DNA of 64,000 nucleotides from Pedobacter miscanthi (lineage in GTDB: Bacteria > Bacteroidota > Bacteroidia > Sphingobacteriales > Sphingobacteriaceae), in contig NZ_QNQU01000016.1 of assembly GCF_003315595.1 (NCBI RefSeq), positions 92,085-156,084 of the forward strand, read 5' to 3'. A program made the translations under genes and the position numbers. The notes below the pieces were generated by a model. That model worked only from the letters and a program-made list of their open reading frames with translations, was not told the origin of the DNA and did no database searches. Below are positions 41,394 to 50,318 of the stretch, piece after piece (position 1 is the first letter of the stretch; every line of letters begins with the position of its first letter).

Positions 41394-42038
41394 ATGAGCA
41401 TTCCGGAAAATAATGTAAATGCCTGGTTAATAAAAAAAGGTTATTTTGACCGACAGCCAAAAAAACTATCATTTAAATCCCAATCAATTGAGTTCGGCAG
41501 TCAAAAATTAGCATTACCAACAGCAATCGATCTATTAACAGAAGAGCCACTACAATACAGGTTTGGCATTAAATGGATTAGAGGATTTGAATTTACGGTT
41601 GGGAGAAAGTATCAACTATTTATTAAAAATGGAGATGGGGAAACGATTAAAATAAGTTTTGGTTCTTATTATGGCATAAATAAAATTCCTCTTTTTAACC
41701 AATATATCGAAATATTAAACCAATTGTGGCGAAGCTATTTCGATGGTTTAGTTGATCAATATCTGGAGCTTTTTAAACAAAAAGTACCCTTTACCCTGGC
41801 AAATGCAAAATTTGACGAGTTTGGCATTAAAATTAAATCTGTAAACTTTATTAAGGAAGAAGAAAAGTCGTTGCCCTGGACTGATGTAGGCACCAGAGAT
41901 TACCAAACCTATTTTGCTATCTTTTCGAAACAAGCCCCATCAATTATCAATAAAGGTTACAGCTACCTTGATGATTGGAATACCAGAGTTTTGTACAGTG
42001 TTGTTCAAACTATATTAATGAGAAGAGAAAGGCAATAA
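41394..42038 (+). CDS. Hypothetical cytosolic protein
   Basis: 214 residues, without signal peptide or transmembrane segment. Aromatic-rich (WIRGFEFTVGRKYQLFI; YIEILNQLWRSYFDG), with no family recognised. It ends a run of four small genes (39835-42038) with similar A/T-rich composition that are not present in my knowledge of conserved operons. Possible late arrival or a locus-specific set. Confidence 0.6.
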   Translation: MSIPENNVNAWLIKKGYFDRQPKKLSFKSQSIEFGSQKLALPTAIDLLTEEPLQYRFGIKWIRGFEFTVGRKYQLFIKNGDGETIKISFGSYYGINKIPLFNQYIEILNQLWRSYFDGLVDQYLELFKQKVPFTLANAKFDEFGIKIKSVNFIKEEEKSLPWTDVGTRDYQTYFAIFSKQAPSIINKGYSYLDDWNTRVLYSVVQTILMRRERQ

Positions 42039-42183
42039 GTGGTTAATCAATGTCTAAGCGCTGTAGTTAGTCTTTTACCCAATATATTCATTATACGCTG
42101 CTCTCTGCTAATTACTCAAATTAAATCTTTTTTAATAAATTGCGGATTATACTTATCCGGTTAAATCCGCTTTAATTATTTTA

Positions 42184-44133
42184 ATGAAAAAATTATTCCT
42201 GATCATCACCAGCTGTTTTCTTGCAGCCAACACTTTTGCTCAAAACATTGTTACGGAAACCGAAGTCGGCGATGCTGAAAGCGCGGTTGCACAAACACCG
42301 ATTGCCATTATACCCGAGCCGGTATCGTTAATAAAAAAGGCCGGAACCTTTACCCTGCCCGAAAATGTAATTATACAGGCAGTTAAAAGCGCGGAGTTAA
42401 AACAATCAATTGCTTACCTTTCTGACCGGATTACGACTGCCACAGGCAAGTTTGTGAGTTCTGTAAGCAATTCAGCCCACCCTACTATTAAGCTGATCCT
42501 AAATACGCAGGAAGATGCTCAACTGGGTAAAGAAGGTTACAAACTAAACGTTAACCCCACCCAGGTTGTCATTACTGCTAACCAGCCGGCAGGTATTTTT
42601 TACGGTGTTCAATCATTACTTCAGCTTTTCCCTGCCGAAATAGAAAGCAAAGAACTGGTAAATGATGTAAAATGGAAAGCACCCTGCGTTGATGTAGTAG
42701 ATTACCCAAAACTGGGCTGGAGAGGTCTGATGTTTGATGTTGCCCGCCACTTTTTCACCAAACAGGAAGTGAAACAGTTTATTGATGATATGGTGCGTTA
42801 TAAATTCAACCTGTTGCACCTGCATCTTGCAGACGATGAAGGCTGGAGGATAGAAATTAAAGGTTTACCAAAATTAACCGAAATTGGCGCCTGGAGCGTT
42901 AAAAAAACAGGAACATTTGGCGATTTTATCCCTCCAACCCCTGATGAGCCCCGTACTTATGGCGGTTTTTACACTCAGGAAGATATTAAGGAACTTGTTC
43001 AGTATGCACAGGAGCGTTTTGTAAATATACTTCCCGAAATTGATGTTCCCGGACACAGTTTGGCCATTATTGCTTCATACCCCGAATTATCATGCACGCC
43101 TGATGCCGTCAATTATAAAGTACGTTCGGGTGAAAAAATTATGGACTGGAGCCGTGGTGCACCGCCAATTGCTTTGGTTGATAACACCCTTTGTCCGGCA
43201 AACGAGAAGGTTTATGGCTTTTTAGATACTGTAATTACTCAGATTGCACAGCTTTTTCCTTTCGAATACATCCACATGGGCGGAGATGAGGCTTCGCATA
43301 ATTTCTGGGAGAAAAACGATCAGATAAAGGCATTAATGCAACGCGAAGGACTAAAAACCATTCCTCAGGTTCAGGCTTATTTCGAAAAACGTGTGGAGCA
43401 GATTGTAGTGGCCAAAGGCAAAAAATTTATGGGCTGGGACGAAATTTTAGACGGTGGTGTATCGCCAACCGCATCTGTAATGAGCTGGAGGGGCATGAAA
43501 TATGGCATCCAGGCCGCTAACGAGAAACATAATGTAGTAATGAGCCCGACCGAATTTGCCTATCTGGATTATATGCAGGCCGATGTAATTACCGAGCCAA
43601 AGGTTTACGCCTCATTAAGGTTAAACAAAGCTTATCAGTTTAATCCTGTTCCGGCAGGTGTAAATGCACAATATGTAATCGGCGGACAAGCTAACCTTTG
43701 GACAGAGCAGATTTTTACTTTCCGTCAGGTAGAATATATGGTTTATCCCCGTGCTTTTGCCATTGCCGAATCGATCTGGAGTCCCATTGAAAAGAAAAAC
43801 TGGATTAATTTCGTAGATCGTACGCAACAACACTTTAAACGTTTGGATTTAGCAGAAATCAAATATTCGCCAGCCATTTACGACCCTATTTTTACCGTAA
43901 AACGCAGTGCCGACAAACAATTGATGATAGAGCTTACCACAGAAATTGATGGCTTGGACGTTTACTACAGCTTTGATAACTCTACGCCAGACCGTTTTTA
44001 CCCGAAATACACAGCCGCCTTGCAGGTACCTAAAGATGCCAGTATGTTACGTGTAATTACCTATCGTGGTAAACAACCGATTGGAAGATTAATCAGCATG
44101 CCTGTTGCAGATTTACAGAAAAGGGCAAGATAA
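42184..44133 (+). CDS. Beta-N-acetylhexosaminidase (GH20), secreted
   Basis: 649 residues with a signal peptide (LFLIITSCFLAANTFAQ). The GH20 beta-strand N-domain (about 40-160) leads to the TIM barrel with HLHLADDEGWRIEIKGLP, PEIDVPGHSLA and the catalytic HMGGDEASHNFW (D368-E369), and a C-terminal beta domain (LDVYYSFDNSTPDRFYPKYT) as in chitobiases. It removes terminal N-acetylglucosamine or galactosamine by substrate-assisted retaining catalysis. No upstream promoter consensus is evident. The CYTH gene follows with a 1-nt gap. Confidence 0.95.
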   Translation: MKKLFLIITSCFLAANTFAQNIVTETEVGDAESAVAQTPIAIIPEPVSLIKKAGTFTLPENVIIQAVKSAELKQSIAYLSDRITTATGKFVSSVSNSAHPTIKLILNTQEDAQLGKEGYKLNVNPTQVVITANQPAGIFYGVQSLLQLFPAEIESKELVNDVKWKAPCVDVVDYPKLGWRGLMFDVARHFFTKQEVKQFIDDMVRYKFNLLHLHLADDEGWRIEIKGLPKLTEIGAWSVKKTGTFGDFIPPTPDEPRTYGGFYTQEDIKELVQYAQERFVNILPEIDVPGHSLAIIASYPELSCTPDAVNYKVRSGEKIMDWSRGAPPIALVDNTLCPANEKVYGFLDTVITQIAQLFPFEYIHMGGDEASHNFWEKNDQIKALMQREGLKTIPQVQAYFEKRVEQIVVAKGKKFMGWDEILDGGVSPTASVMSWRGMKYGIQAANEKHNVVMSPTEFAYLDYMQADVITEPKVYASLRLNKAYQFNPVPAGVNAQYVIGGQANLWTEQIFTFRQVEYMVYPRAFAIAESIWSPIEKKNWINFVDRTQQHFKRLDLAEIKYSPAIYDPIFTVKRSADKQLMIELTTEIDGLDVYYSFDNSTPDRFYPKYTAALQVPKDASMLRVITYRGKQPIGRLISMPVADLQKRAR

Positions 44134-44134
44134 A

Positions 44135-44605
44135 ATGGGAAAAGAAATAGAGCGCAAGTTTTTAATCGATCAGCAAAAGTGGGATAACCTGAATAAACCG
44201 GAAGGAAAACTATTCAGGCAGGGTTACCTGTTAACCGATAAAGATAAAACCATACGGGTAAGGGCAACTGAAACCAAGGGCTTTTTAACCATAAAAGGCC
44301 TAACTGTTGGTGCCAGCCGGTTAGAATATGAATATGAAATTCCGGTTGCCGAAGCCAATGAATTATTGGATAATTTCTCGGTTTCCGAACTTTCGAAAAC
44401 CCGTTATGAAATTCAGTTCCACGGCAAACTTTGGGAAGTAGATGTATTTGCAGGCGACAATGAAGGTTTAGTTATAGCAGAAATCGAACTGGAAAGCGAA
44501 GATGAAACCTTCGATCTGCCTGATTGGGTAACTAAAGAAGTAACCGAAGAAGCAAAATACTATAATGCTAACCTAACGGTTAGGCCTTTTAAAGATTGGG
44601 TTTAA
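44135..44605 (+). CDS. CYTH domain protein (inorganic triphosphatase-like)
   Basis: 156 residues from the ATG at 44135, one nt after the hexosaminidase stop; an earlier Met lies inside that gene. The CYTH signature is MGKEIERKFLIDQQKW (EIERKF) and a basic/acidic tunnel pattern: TIRVRATETKGFLTIKG, RLEYEYEIPV and SKTRYEIQFHGKLWEVDVF. These form the metal-dependent tunnel that binds inorganic triphosphates or thiamine triphosphate. Biological role in this operon is unclear. Confidence 0.92.
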   Translation: MGKEIERKFLIDQQKWDNLNKPEGKLFRQGYLLTDKDKTIRVRATETKGFLTIKGLTVGASRLEYEYEIPVAEANELLDNFSVSELSKTRYEIQFHGKLWEVDVFAGDNEGLVIAEIELESEDETFDLPDWVTKEVTEEAKYYNANLTVRPFKDWV

Positions 44606-44606
44606 A

Positions 44607-44895
44607 TTAAAGACCTCGCATTGTTAGTCGGGATTTGTAATCCCGTCTGAAGAACTAAGGATTTTAAATCCTTTATGAGTAAAGTCAAGATTGCAAATCT
44701 CTACCAACAACCAAGATTGGGTTTAAACCGCTATAGTCCTCGTTTGTAACGAGGATTATTGAGAAGTGCATTTTTAATGCACATAGGGAAAAATTCATAG
44801 CGATAAAATCGCTTTTCTCATGCATCCTCGTTAAAAACGAGGACGATATTACTCGAATAGACCTCGCAGGTTTTCGAAACCTGCGAGGTCTAATA
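44607..44895. repeat. Composite of palindromic repeats (families F, D and the AGACCTCGCAGG hairpin)
   Basis: At 44611 begins AGACCTCGCA, the first half of a palindrome; then comes a family F element (44623-44711: CGGGATTTGTAATCCCG, AAGGATTTTAAATCCTT), then a family D element with head TCCTCGTTTGTAACGAGGA and inverted tail (44736-44846), then a complete hairpin AGACCTCGCAGGTTTTCG / CGAAACCTGCGAGGTCT (44863-44895). The last hairpin (15 bp stem) lies just before the FKBP stop. Confidence 0.75.
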
Positions 44896-44900
44896 ATATT

Positions 44901-45869
44901 CTATTTAGCCAACGGCGCAGCCGCATTCGGCTTGATAATCCCTTTGAGTTCTACATCAAACACCAATGGAGTAAATGGATTGATTGGTCCGCCGCCATTT
45001 TCGCCGAAACCCAATCTTGATGGTAAAATCATTTTGATCTTTCCACCAACGCCGATTAACTGTATGCCCTGAATAACTCCCTGAGGCAATTGTCCCAAAG
45101 GTAAACTACGCGGCACATATTGTACACTTTCTGAGAAAATCCCGGCTTCTTTAGCAATTTTAGCATCCGAAGTATCGAAAACGTTTAATGCACCGTTCGA
45201 TTTTTTGTTTGTAAACTGGCCGGTATAATCCATTAGCACCGTATCGGTTAAAGTTGCCCTTTCCGAATTACCGGGTGCAGAAATTACATATTGCAGGCCC
45301 GATGGTGCAGTGGTTACCTTTAAACCGTTATCGGCAACATATTTCGCGATTTTAGCAGGCTCTACTGTTTTATTTTTTTCGTTCAACGCTTTGTATTCCG
45401 CTTCGAAGAAAAGTCTTTTTTTGGCTTCAAAAATAGAATCAGCGTCTTTCCCTTTGTGTAATACCTTCTCAATTTTAATGGTAAAGGAAGCAATATTCGA
45501 TTTTAAGCCCTTTGGTTTCGGCTGACCGGAATATTTTTCCATTGAATCGAGGTTTAGTTTAAAAACCGCACTATCGCCTTCTCCAAGTAGTTTAAGGCCC
45601 GAAGCCAGATCGCCTTTAAACATCGATTTACTGATGGCAAAAAAAGCAGGACGTTCGTTATCGTAAGTATTTACCATTACCGAATCGGGGTTAGTGTTGG
45701 TTTCAACGGTTTGTACGCCATTTAACTTTACATAATCACCATCCTGGATTTTTGGCTTACCTTCACTTTTATAGATCTTGTAAGTCATATCACCATCACC
45801 CTTTTCGAATTTGTTGCAGGCAGATAAACCAAGTGCTGCTGCCAAGAGCATAATTATTCCTTTTTTCAT
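44901..45869 (-). CDS. FKBP-type peptidyl-prolyl isomerase lipoprotein with two FKBP-like domains
   Basis: 322 residues from the ATG at 45869; an upstream Met at 45890 is not in the signal peptide. Lipoprotein signal (IIMLLAAALGLSAC). The C-terminal half is the recognisable FKBP domain (DTVLMDYTGQF; GVIQGIQLIGVGGKIKMILP; RLGFGENGG), the N-terminal half an FKBP-like domain that has lost the usual motifs. Catalyses X-Pro isomerisation in surface lipoproteins. Tandem with a paralogue at 46065. Confidence 0.88.
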   Translation of the reverse strand: MKKGIIMLLAAALGLSACNKFEKGDGDMTYKIYKSEGKPKIQDGDYVKLNGVQTVETNTNPDSVMVNTYDNERPAFFAISKSMFKGDLASGLKLLGEGDSAVFKLNLDSMEKYSGQPKPKGLKSNIASFTIKIEKVLHKGKDADSIFEAKKRLFFEAEYKALNEKNKTVEPAKIAKYVADNGLKVTTAPSGLQYVISAPGNSERATLTDTVLMDYTGQFTNKKSNGALNVFDTSDAKIAKEAGIFSESVQYVPRSLPLGQLPQGVIQGIQLIGVGGKIKMILPSRLGFGENGGGPINPFTPLVFDVELKGIIKPNAAAPLAK

Positions 45870-46010
45870 TAGTATTTTTATTAAAAACAAATCAATACCC
45901 TGAAATGGGATTTTGCTTCATTTTATTAGATTGCTACAAAGATAGATGATAATAAGTTTTTATAAATCTTTGTAAAGTTTTATTTCTTTGTTCAGCGTCA
46001 AAAAAAAGGC

Positions 46011-46048
46011 AAAAAAAAATCCTGCTTAACTGAATAAGCAGGATTTTA
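46011..46048 (-). terminator. Terminator between the two FKBP paralogues
   Basis: AAATCCTGCTTA-ACTGAA-TAAGCAGGATTTT: 11-bp stem with flanking A/T-runs; serves the gene at 46065-47063. Confidence 0.85.
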
Positions 46049-46064
46049 AAAAATTATTTAAAAA

Positions 46065-47063
46065 TTATTTTTTAGTTGTTGGAACCGGAACTGCTGAAAC
46101 TGGAGCAGCAGGAGCTGGCTTGCCTTTAATAATATCTTTAATTTCAAGATCGAAAGCAATCGGGCTGAAAGGCATAATACCAACCTGTGGTGCACCTTGC
46201 TCGCCGTAACCTAAGTTAGAAGGGATAATTACTTTGATTTTACCACCTTTACCAATTAACTGTAAAGCTTCGGTAAATCCAGGGATTGTACCACCAACCG
46301 GCATTTTTTGTGGACCGTAAGGTTTGCCAGCTTTAAATTCGTTTTCCGCTTTAGCCAGTTTCTCATCGCTGGTATCGAAAATTTTGTATTTACCATCTTT
46401 ACCTTTTTTAGTAACTCTACCGGTATAATCAATTAATACCGTATCGCCCAAAGCTGGTTTTTCTGCACTGCCCGGTTTTTCGATAATATAGTGTAAGCCG
46501 CTTGCAGTAGTTTTGGTTGCCAATTTGGTATCTTCTAAATAAGCTTTCAGTTTAGCAGGTTCTGCAGCTTTCTTTTTCTCTGAAGTAGCTTTGTAATCAG
46601 CCTGGAAAAACTCTGTTGCCCTTTTATTAAAGGTAGAATCAGCTTCACCAGCTTTTTTCTTGAATACTTTTTCAACTTTTACAGTGAAAGTAAGGTATTT
46701 ATCGTTTTTAAACTGCTCTGGTTTTGGTTGTTTGCTATGGAAAGCCATAGTATCCAGGTCGATTTTAAATGTAGCACTGTCGCCTTCTCCGAACAAAGTT
46801 AATACATCGTTCATATCACCAGCGTACATTTTCTTCTGTACAGGGAATACTGCAGGGGTTTCGCTATCGAAGGTATTTGATAAAACTGAATCTTTACCAT
46901 TTTTCTGGATGAAGTTCATTTTAACGATATCACCTTCTTTGATTTTTTCGTTACCTGCTGAGTGGTGGATGGTATATAATAAGCCACCCGCGCCCTTTTT
47001 TTCTTGTTTACATGCCGCTAAGCCTAAAGTAGCTGCTGCTAGAATAATAATTCCCTTTTTCAT
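46065..47063 (-). CDS. FKBP-type peptidyl-prolyl isomerase lipoprotein, paralogue of the previous gene
   Basis: 332 residues; lipoprotein signal (MKKGIIILAAATLGLAAC). Same two-domain plan as the gene before it: a degenerate first FKBP-like domain (DIVKMNFIQKNGKDSVLSN) and a canonical second (DTVLIDYTGRVTKKGKDGKY; GFTEALQLIGKGGKIKVIIP; NLGYGEQGA). A C-terminal proline/alanine-rich tail (APAAPVSAVPVPTTKK) extends the protein. Sequence similarity to 44901-45869 is visible through the whole length, so a tandem duplication is likely. Confidence 0.88.
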   Translation of the reverse strand: MKKGIIILAAATLGLAACKQEKKGAGGLLYTIHHSAGNEKIKEGDIVKMNFIQKNGKDSVLSNTFDSETPAVFPVQKKMYAGDMNDVLTLFGEGDSATFKIDLDTMAFHSKQPKPEQFKNDKYLTFTVKVEKVFKKKAGEADSTFNKRATEFFQADYKATSEKKKAAEPAKLKAYLEDTKLATKTTASGLHYIIEKPGSAEKPALGDTVLIDYTGRVTKKGKDGKYKIFDTSDEKLAKAENEFKAGKPYGPQKMPVGGTIPGFTEALQLIGKGGKIKVIIPSNLGYGEQGAPQVGIMPFSPIAFDLEIKDIIKGKPAPAAPVSAVPVPTTKK

Positions 47064-47107
47064 TTATTAATTTGACTTTTTTAAGTTTTATTGTTTTTTT
47101 ATTGCCC

Positions 47108-48118
47108 TTAGGCGATCAATTGCTCTTTATATTCTGCTAATATCGATTTAAATTCGTTAACCACATCATTTAATGGTTTTTCTGATGCGCCACCTGCTGC
47201 ATTTCTATGTCCGCCACCGTTAAAATATTTCTTGCAAATCTCGTTTGCAGGGAAATCACCTGTTGATCTTACCGATAATTTAACTTTATCTGTACGCTCA
47301 ATAATTAAAGCGGCCAAACGGATTCCGTTAATTGATAAAGCATAATTTACCACGCCTTCAGTATCGCCCGTTGCACTGTGGTATTCGGCAAGTTCTTCTT
47401 TGGTAACCGAAATGATTGCGGTATTGTATTCTCTTAAAACCTCCAGCTTGTTTGACAAGCAATAACCTAAAAAACGCAAACGGTTTTCGCTGGCATTATC
47501 GTATACCAGTTGGTGTATTTTCCAATGTTCGGCTCCTAAATCAATCAGGTTTGCGGCAATGCGGTAAACTTCAGATGTTGCAGATTCGAAACGGAAAGAT
47601 CCTGAATCGGTCATAATCCCGGTATAAAGGCACGAAGCTACATCTTTATTAATTCCGGCCTGATCTTCCAGCTGGTTCACAATAAAATCGTAAACCAATT
47701 GTGCCGCTGCACAGGCATTAATATCCCAGTGGCGGTAATCGTCAAAATCCTCAGGTTCGAGGTGATGATCGATCATAACCTTTTTTGCACCTGCTGCCCT
47801 CACCAGTTCGCCCAGTTCGTTAATCCGGCTTAAGGTATTAAAATCAAGACAAAAAATAATCGATGCTTCATCTACCAGTTTGGCGGCCTGCTCCTGCTGC
47901 TCTGTAAAAATAACTACATCGCCATTGTTGGGCATCCAATGTAAAAAAGTAGGATAATCAGTTGGGGTGATTACCCTTACATGATGGCCTTTCTGAATCA
48001 AATATCCATATAATCCCAGCGATGAACCCATTGCATCGCCATCTGGTTTATGATGCGTAGTGATCACAATCCGTTGTGGAGTAGCCAGTAATGTTTTTAA
48101 TTCAGTTAGTGTAAGCAT
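47108..48118 (-). CDS. nrnA: DHH/DHHA1 phosphoesterase, NrnA-type (oligoribonuclease / pAp phosphatase)
   Basis: 336 residues from the ATG at 48118; an upstream TTG at 48136 is not used. ITTHHKPDGDAMGSSLGLYG gives the first metal site, MIDHHLEPEDF (D117-H118-H119) the DHH motif, and the C-terminal GGGHRNAAGGASEK the DHHA1 motif. NrnA degrades short RNAs (nanoRNA) and dephosphorylates 3'-phosphoadenosine 5'-phosphate. A TAGCTTTG on the minus strand just upstream of the ATG (48134-48141) is a -7 element. Confidence 0.9.
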   Translation of the reverse strand: MLTLTELKTLLATPQRIVITTHHKPDGDAMGSSLGLYGYLIQKGHHVRVITPTDYPTFLHWMPNNGDVVIFTEQQEQAAKLVDEASIIFCLDFNTLSRINELGELVRAAGAKKVMIDHHLEPEDFDDYRHWDINACAAAQLVYDFIVNQLEDQAGINKDVASCLYTGIMTDSGSFRFESATSEVYRIAANLIDLGAEHWKIHQLVYDNASENRLRFLGYCLSNKLEVLREYNTAIISVTKEELAEYHSATGDTEGVVNYALSINGIRLAALIIERTDKVKLSVRSTGDFPANEICKKYFNGGGHRNAAGGASEKPLNDVVNEFKSILAEYKEQLIA

Positions 48119-48276
48119 ATATTTTTCGAGTTGCAAAGCTAAGTAAATTTAGAATAGGATTGATTAGGATTTTAAGATTTTAAGGATGAACCGAATCATA
48201 TAGAACAGGATTAAAGGATTCCGGGATTTGCAGGATTATGGAGCAATGCTATTTAAGTTAGGCGATTAGGTATAAT

Positions 48277-48364
48277 TAACCACAGATAAAAAGCCTGCCC
48301 TGCCGTTCGGGCGTGGATGCACACAGATAAAATCCGGTATTTACCTATGTGCATTCGTGACTAA
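48277..48364. repeat. Family C palindrome with inserted GC hairpin
   Basis: ATTAACCACAGATAAAAAG start, then the extra hairpin CCTGCCCTGCCGTTCGGGC, then CACACAGATAAA and CTATGTGCATTCGTGAC in a diverged right arm. Confidence 0.6.
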
Positions 48365-48427
48365 AAACCTGGATTATTGCGTCAAATTAACTGTTTGATG
48401 CATTTCACAATCTTAAATTGCAGTATA

Positions 48428-48458
48428 TTGCTTATTCATCAATTAAAACGTATTTTTG
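48428..48458 (+). promoter_or_regulatory. Promoter of ndk
   Basis: TTG at 48428-48430, 20 nt, TATTTTTG at 48451-48458; ATG 25 nt further on. Confidence 0.8.
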
Positions 48459-48483
48459 CAAAAAATTTGATATCAAAAGCACA

Positions 48484-48903
48484 ATGAGCACTAACAGAAC
48501 TTTTACCATGATTAAGCCAGATGCAGTAGCAAACGGCCATATCGGATCGATCATTAACGACATTACCAATGCAGGTTTTAAAATCATTGCATTAAAATAT
48601 ACTAAACTTACTTATGAAACTGCTGGTCAGTTTTATGCTGTACACGCTGAGCGTCCTTTCTATAAAGATTTAGTAAGCTTCATGTCATCAGGACCAATTG
48701 TTGCAGCTATTTTAGAAAAAGACAACGCAATTGAAGATTTCAGAAAACTGATCGGTGCTACCAACCCTGCTGAAGCTGCAGAAGGTACTATCCGTCAGAA
48801 ATATGCAAAATCTATCGATGCTAACGCTGTTCACGGTTCAGATTCTGATGAAAATGCAGAAATTGAAGGTAACTTCTTCTTTAAAGCAGACGAGCGTTTC
48901 TAA
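48484..48903 (+). CDS. ndk: Nucleoside diphosphate kinase
   Basis: 139 residues from the ATG at 48484; an upstream Met at 48418 would lie within the promoter. TFTMIKPDAVANGHIG is the N-terminal signature; NAVHGSDSDENAEIE holds the phosphohistidine H117. It equilibrates nucleoside triphosphate pools. Standard length. It ends in a terminator, so is monocistronic, between nrnA (divergent) and an FKBP gene. Confidence 0.97.
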   Translation: MSTNRTFTMIKPDAVANGHIGSIINDITNAGFKIIALKYTKLTYETAGQFYAVHAERPFYKDLVSFMSSGPIVAAILEKDNAIEDFRKLIGATNPAEAAEGTIRQKYAKSIDANAVHGSDSDENAEIEGNFFFKADERF

Positions 48904-48927
48904 TTTTCAAGAACACGATATTTATTT

Positions 48928-48953
48928 AAAACCCCGAAAATTCGGGGTTTTAT
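48928..48953 (+). terminator. Terminator after ndk
   Basis: AAAACCCCGAA-AA-TTCGGGGTTTT followed by ATTGTTTT: 11-bp stem. Confidence 0.88.
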
Positions 48954-49012
48954 TGTTTTATCTATTTTGTATCTTTCGGCCTTAAAAAATACTCAACACT
49001 ATAAAATAAATA

Positions 49013-49786
49013 ATGAAAAGAATTTTCTTAGCGGTATGTTTATCGGGTATCGCTGCAGCATCTTATGCACAAACCAAAACAGCAGCAAAAAAACCTGTTG
49101 CCAAGAAACCGACCGCAGTAAGTAAAACATCAACTTTAAAAATGGGCGGTCTACAATCTACCTTAGATTCGACCAGTTATGCATTTGGTACCTCTATCGG
49201 TGCCGGCTTAAAAACAACCGGGTTATCAACCTTAAATTACGATGTATTGTTAAAAGGCCTAAAAGATGCTTTTACTGGCGGCAAAACTGTTTTAACGCAA
49301 CAACAGGCACAACAGTGCATCAACGAAGCATTATCGAAAGCATCTTTGGTAAAAAACAAAGCAGAAGCTGAAGCAAATAAAATTAAATACGCACCTATTA
49401 TGAAAGAAGGACAAGAGTTCTTAGAACAGAACAAAAAACGTGCAGGCGTACAAACAACTGCAAGTGGTTTACAATACGAGGTTTTAACCGCCGGAACAGG
49501 TGTTAAACCATTGGCTACCGATTCGGTATTGGTACACTATAAAGGCACATTATTAAACGGAAAACAGTTTGACAGCTCTTATGACAGAGGTGAACCGATT
49601 TCTTTCCCGCTTAACCGTGTAATTGCAGGTTGGACAGAAGGTGTACAGTTAATGCCTGCTGGCTCTAAATACAAATTCTTTATTCCTTACAACCTGGCTT
49701 ACGGCGAACGTGGCGCAGGTGCAGATATTCCTCCTTACAGTACTTTGATTTTCGAGGTTGAACTGTTAAAAGTTAACGGGAAATAA
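49013..49786 (+). CDS. Periplasmic FKBP-type peptidyl-prolyl isomerase (FkpA/FklB-like)
   Basis: 257 residues with a signal peptide (IFLAVCLSGIAAASYAQ). A lysine/alanine-rich linker follows, then an FKBP N-domain (STLDSTSYAFGTSIGAGLKT; NKIKYAPIMKEGQEFLEQ) and an FKBP_C domain (SVLVHYKGTLLNGKQFDSSY; VIAGWTEGVQLMPAGSKYKF; YGERGAGADIPPYSTLIFE). The layout is FkpA, a dimeric chaperone and prolyl isomerase for envelope proteins. The third FKBP in 5 kb, not a duplicate of the other two. Confidence 0.93.
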   Translation: MKRIFLAVCLSGIAAASYAQTKTAAKKPVAKKPTAVSKTSTLKMGGLQSTLDSTSYAFGTSIGAGLKTTGLSTLNYDVLLKGLKDAFTGGKTVLTQQQAQQCINEALSKASLVKNKAEAEANKIKYAPIMKEGQEFLEQNKKRAGVQTTASGLQYEVLTAGTGVKPLATDSVLVHYKGTLLNGKQFDSSYDRGEPISFPLNRVIAGWTEGVQLMPAGSKYKFFIPYNLAYGERGAGADIPPYSTLIFEVELLKVNGK

Positions 49787-50060
49787 ATTTTTGCGCAAAG
49801 TCGTCATCTCGAGCGAAGTGCAACGTAGCCGAGAGATCTATTTCGAGATAGATCTCTCCGTTCCACTGCGTTCCAGTCGAGATGACGAGTTTTTTTGATG
49901 ACCATCAGAGAGTCGTCACCTTGAACTTGTTTCAGGGTCTTTCAAATTAGATCCATCCGTTTCGATTGAGATAACGACTTTTCTTTAGATTCGCGCTAAA
50001 TAAGCCTTTCATTAAAACTTTCTTTAGTATTCGATGTTAGCTATTACAAATTAACATGAT
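49787..50060. repeat. Intergenic stretch: family B repeat and half of a family A repeat
   Basis: Family B at 49801-49889 (GTCATCTCGAGCGAAGTG to CAGTCGAGATGACGAG) and a family A half at 49912-49942 (GTCACCTTGAACTTGTTTCA). No ORF of note. Confidence 0.75.
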
Positions 50061-50237
50061 ATGAAAAAAGTACTTCCTTTAGCATTGATCGCATTTTTAT
50101 GCACTACCTTAAGCAGTTGTGAACTTGTAGAAGGTATATTTAAAGCCGGCGTTTGGGTAGGCGTAATTGTAGTGGTGGTAGTAGTTGCACTGCTGATCTG
50201 GATTTTCGCCAAGATTTTTGGTGGAGGAAAAAGCTAG
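50061..50237 (+). CDS. Small lipoprotein with one transmembrane segment, unknown function
   Basis: 58 residues; too short for usual gene callers. MKKVLPLALIAFLCTTLSSC is a lipoprotein signal with the lipobox at C20, followed by CELVEGIFKAG and a run of valines (VGVIVVVVVVALLIWIF) that would be a second membrane segment. The tail is GGGKS. It is followed by a terminator at 50282-50318. Similar tiny lipoproteins are frequent in Bacteroidetes; no function is known. Confidence 0.7.
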   Translation: MKKVLPLALIAFLCTTLSSCELVEGIFKAGVWVGVIVVVVVVALLIWIFAKIFGGGKS

Positions 50238-50281
50238 TCTTGAGTCCTAAGTCGAGAGTCTTAGTCCTTACTAAATACAAG

Positions 50282-50318
50282 GGGCATGAGTTTAAAACTG
50301 ATGCCCTTTTATTTTTTA
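50282..50318 (+). terminator. Terminator after the small lipoprotein gene
   Basis: GGGCAT and ATGCCC pair around 13 nt, followed by TTTTATTTTTT. The DciA-like gene ends at 50316 on the opposite strand, so this region is shared. Confidence 0.7.
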
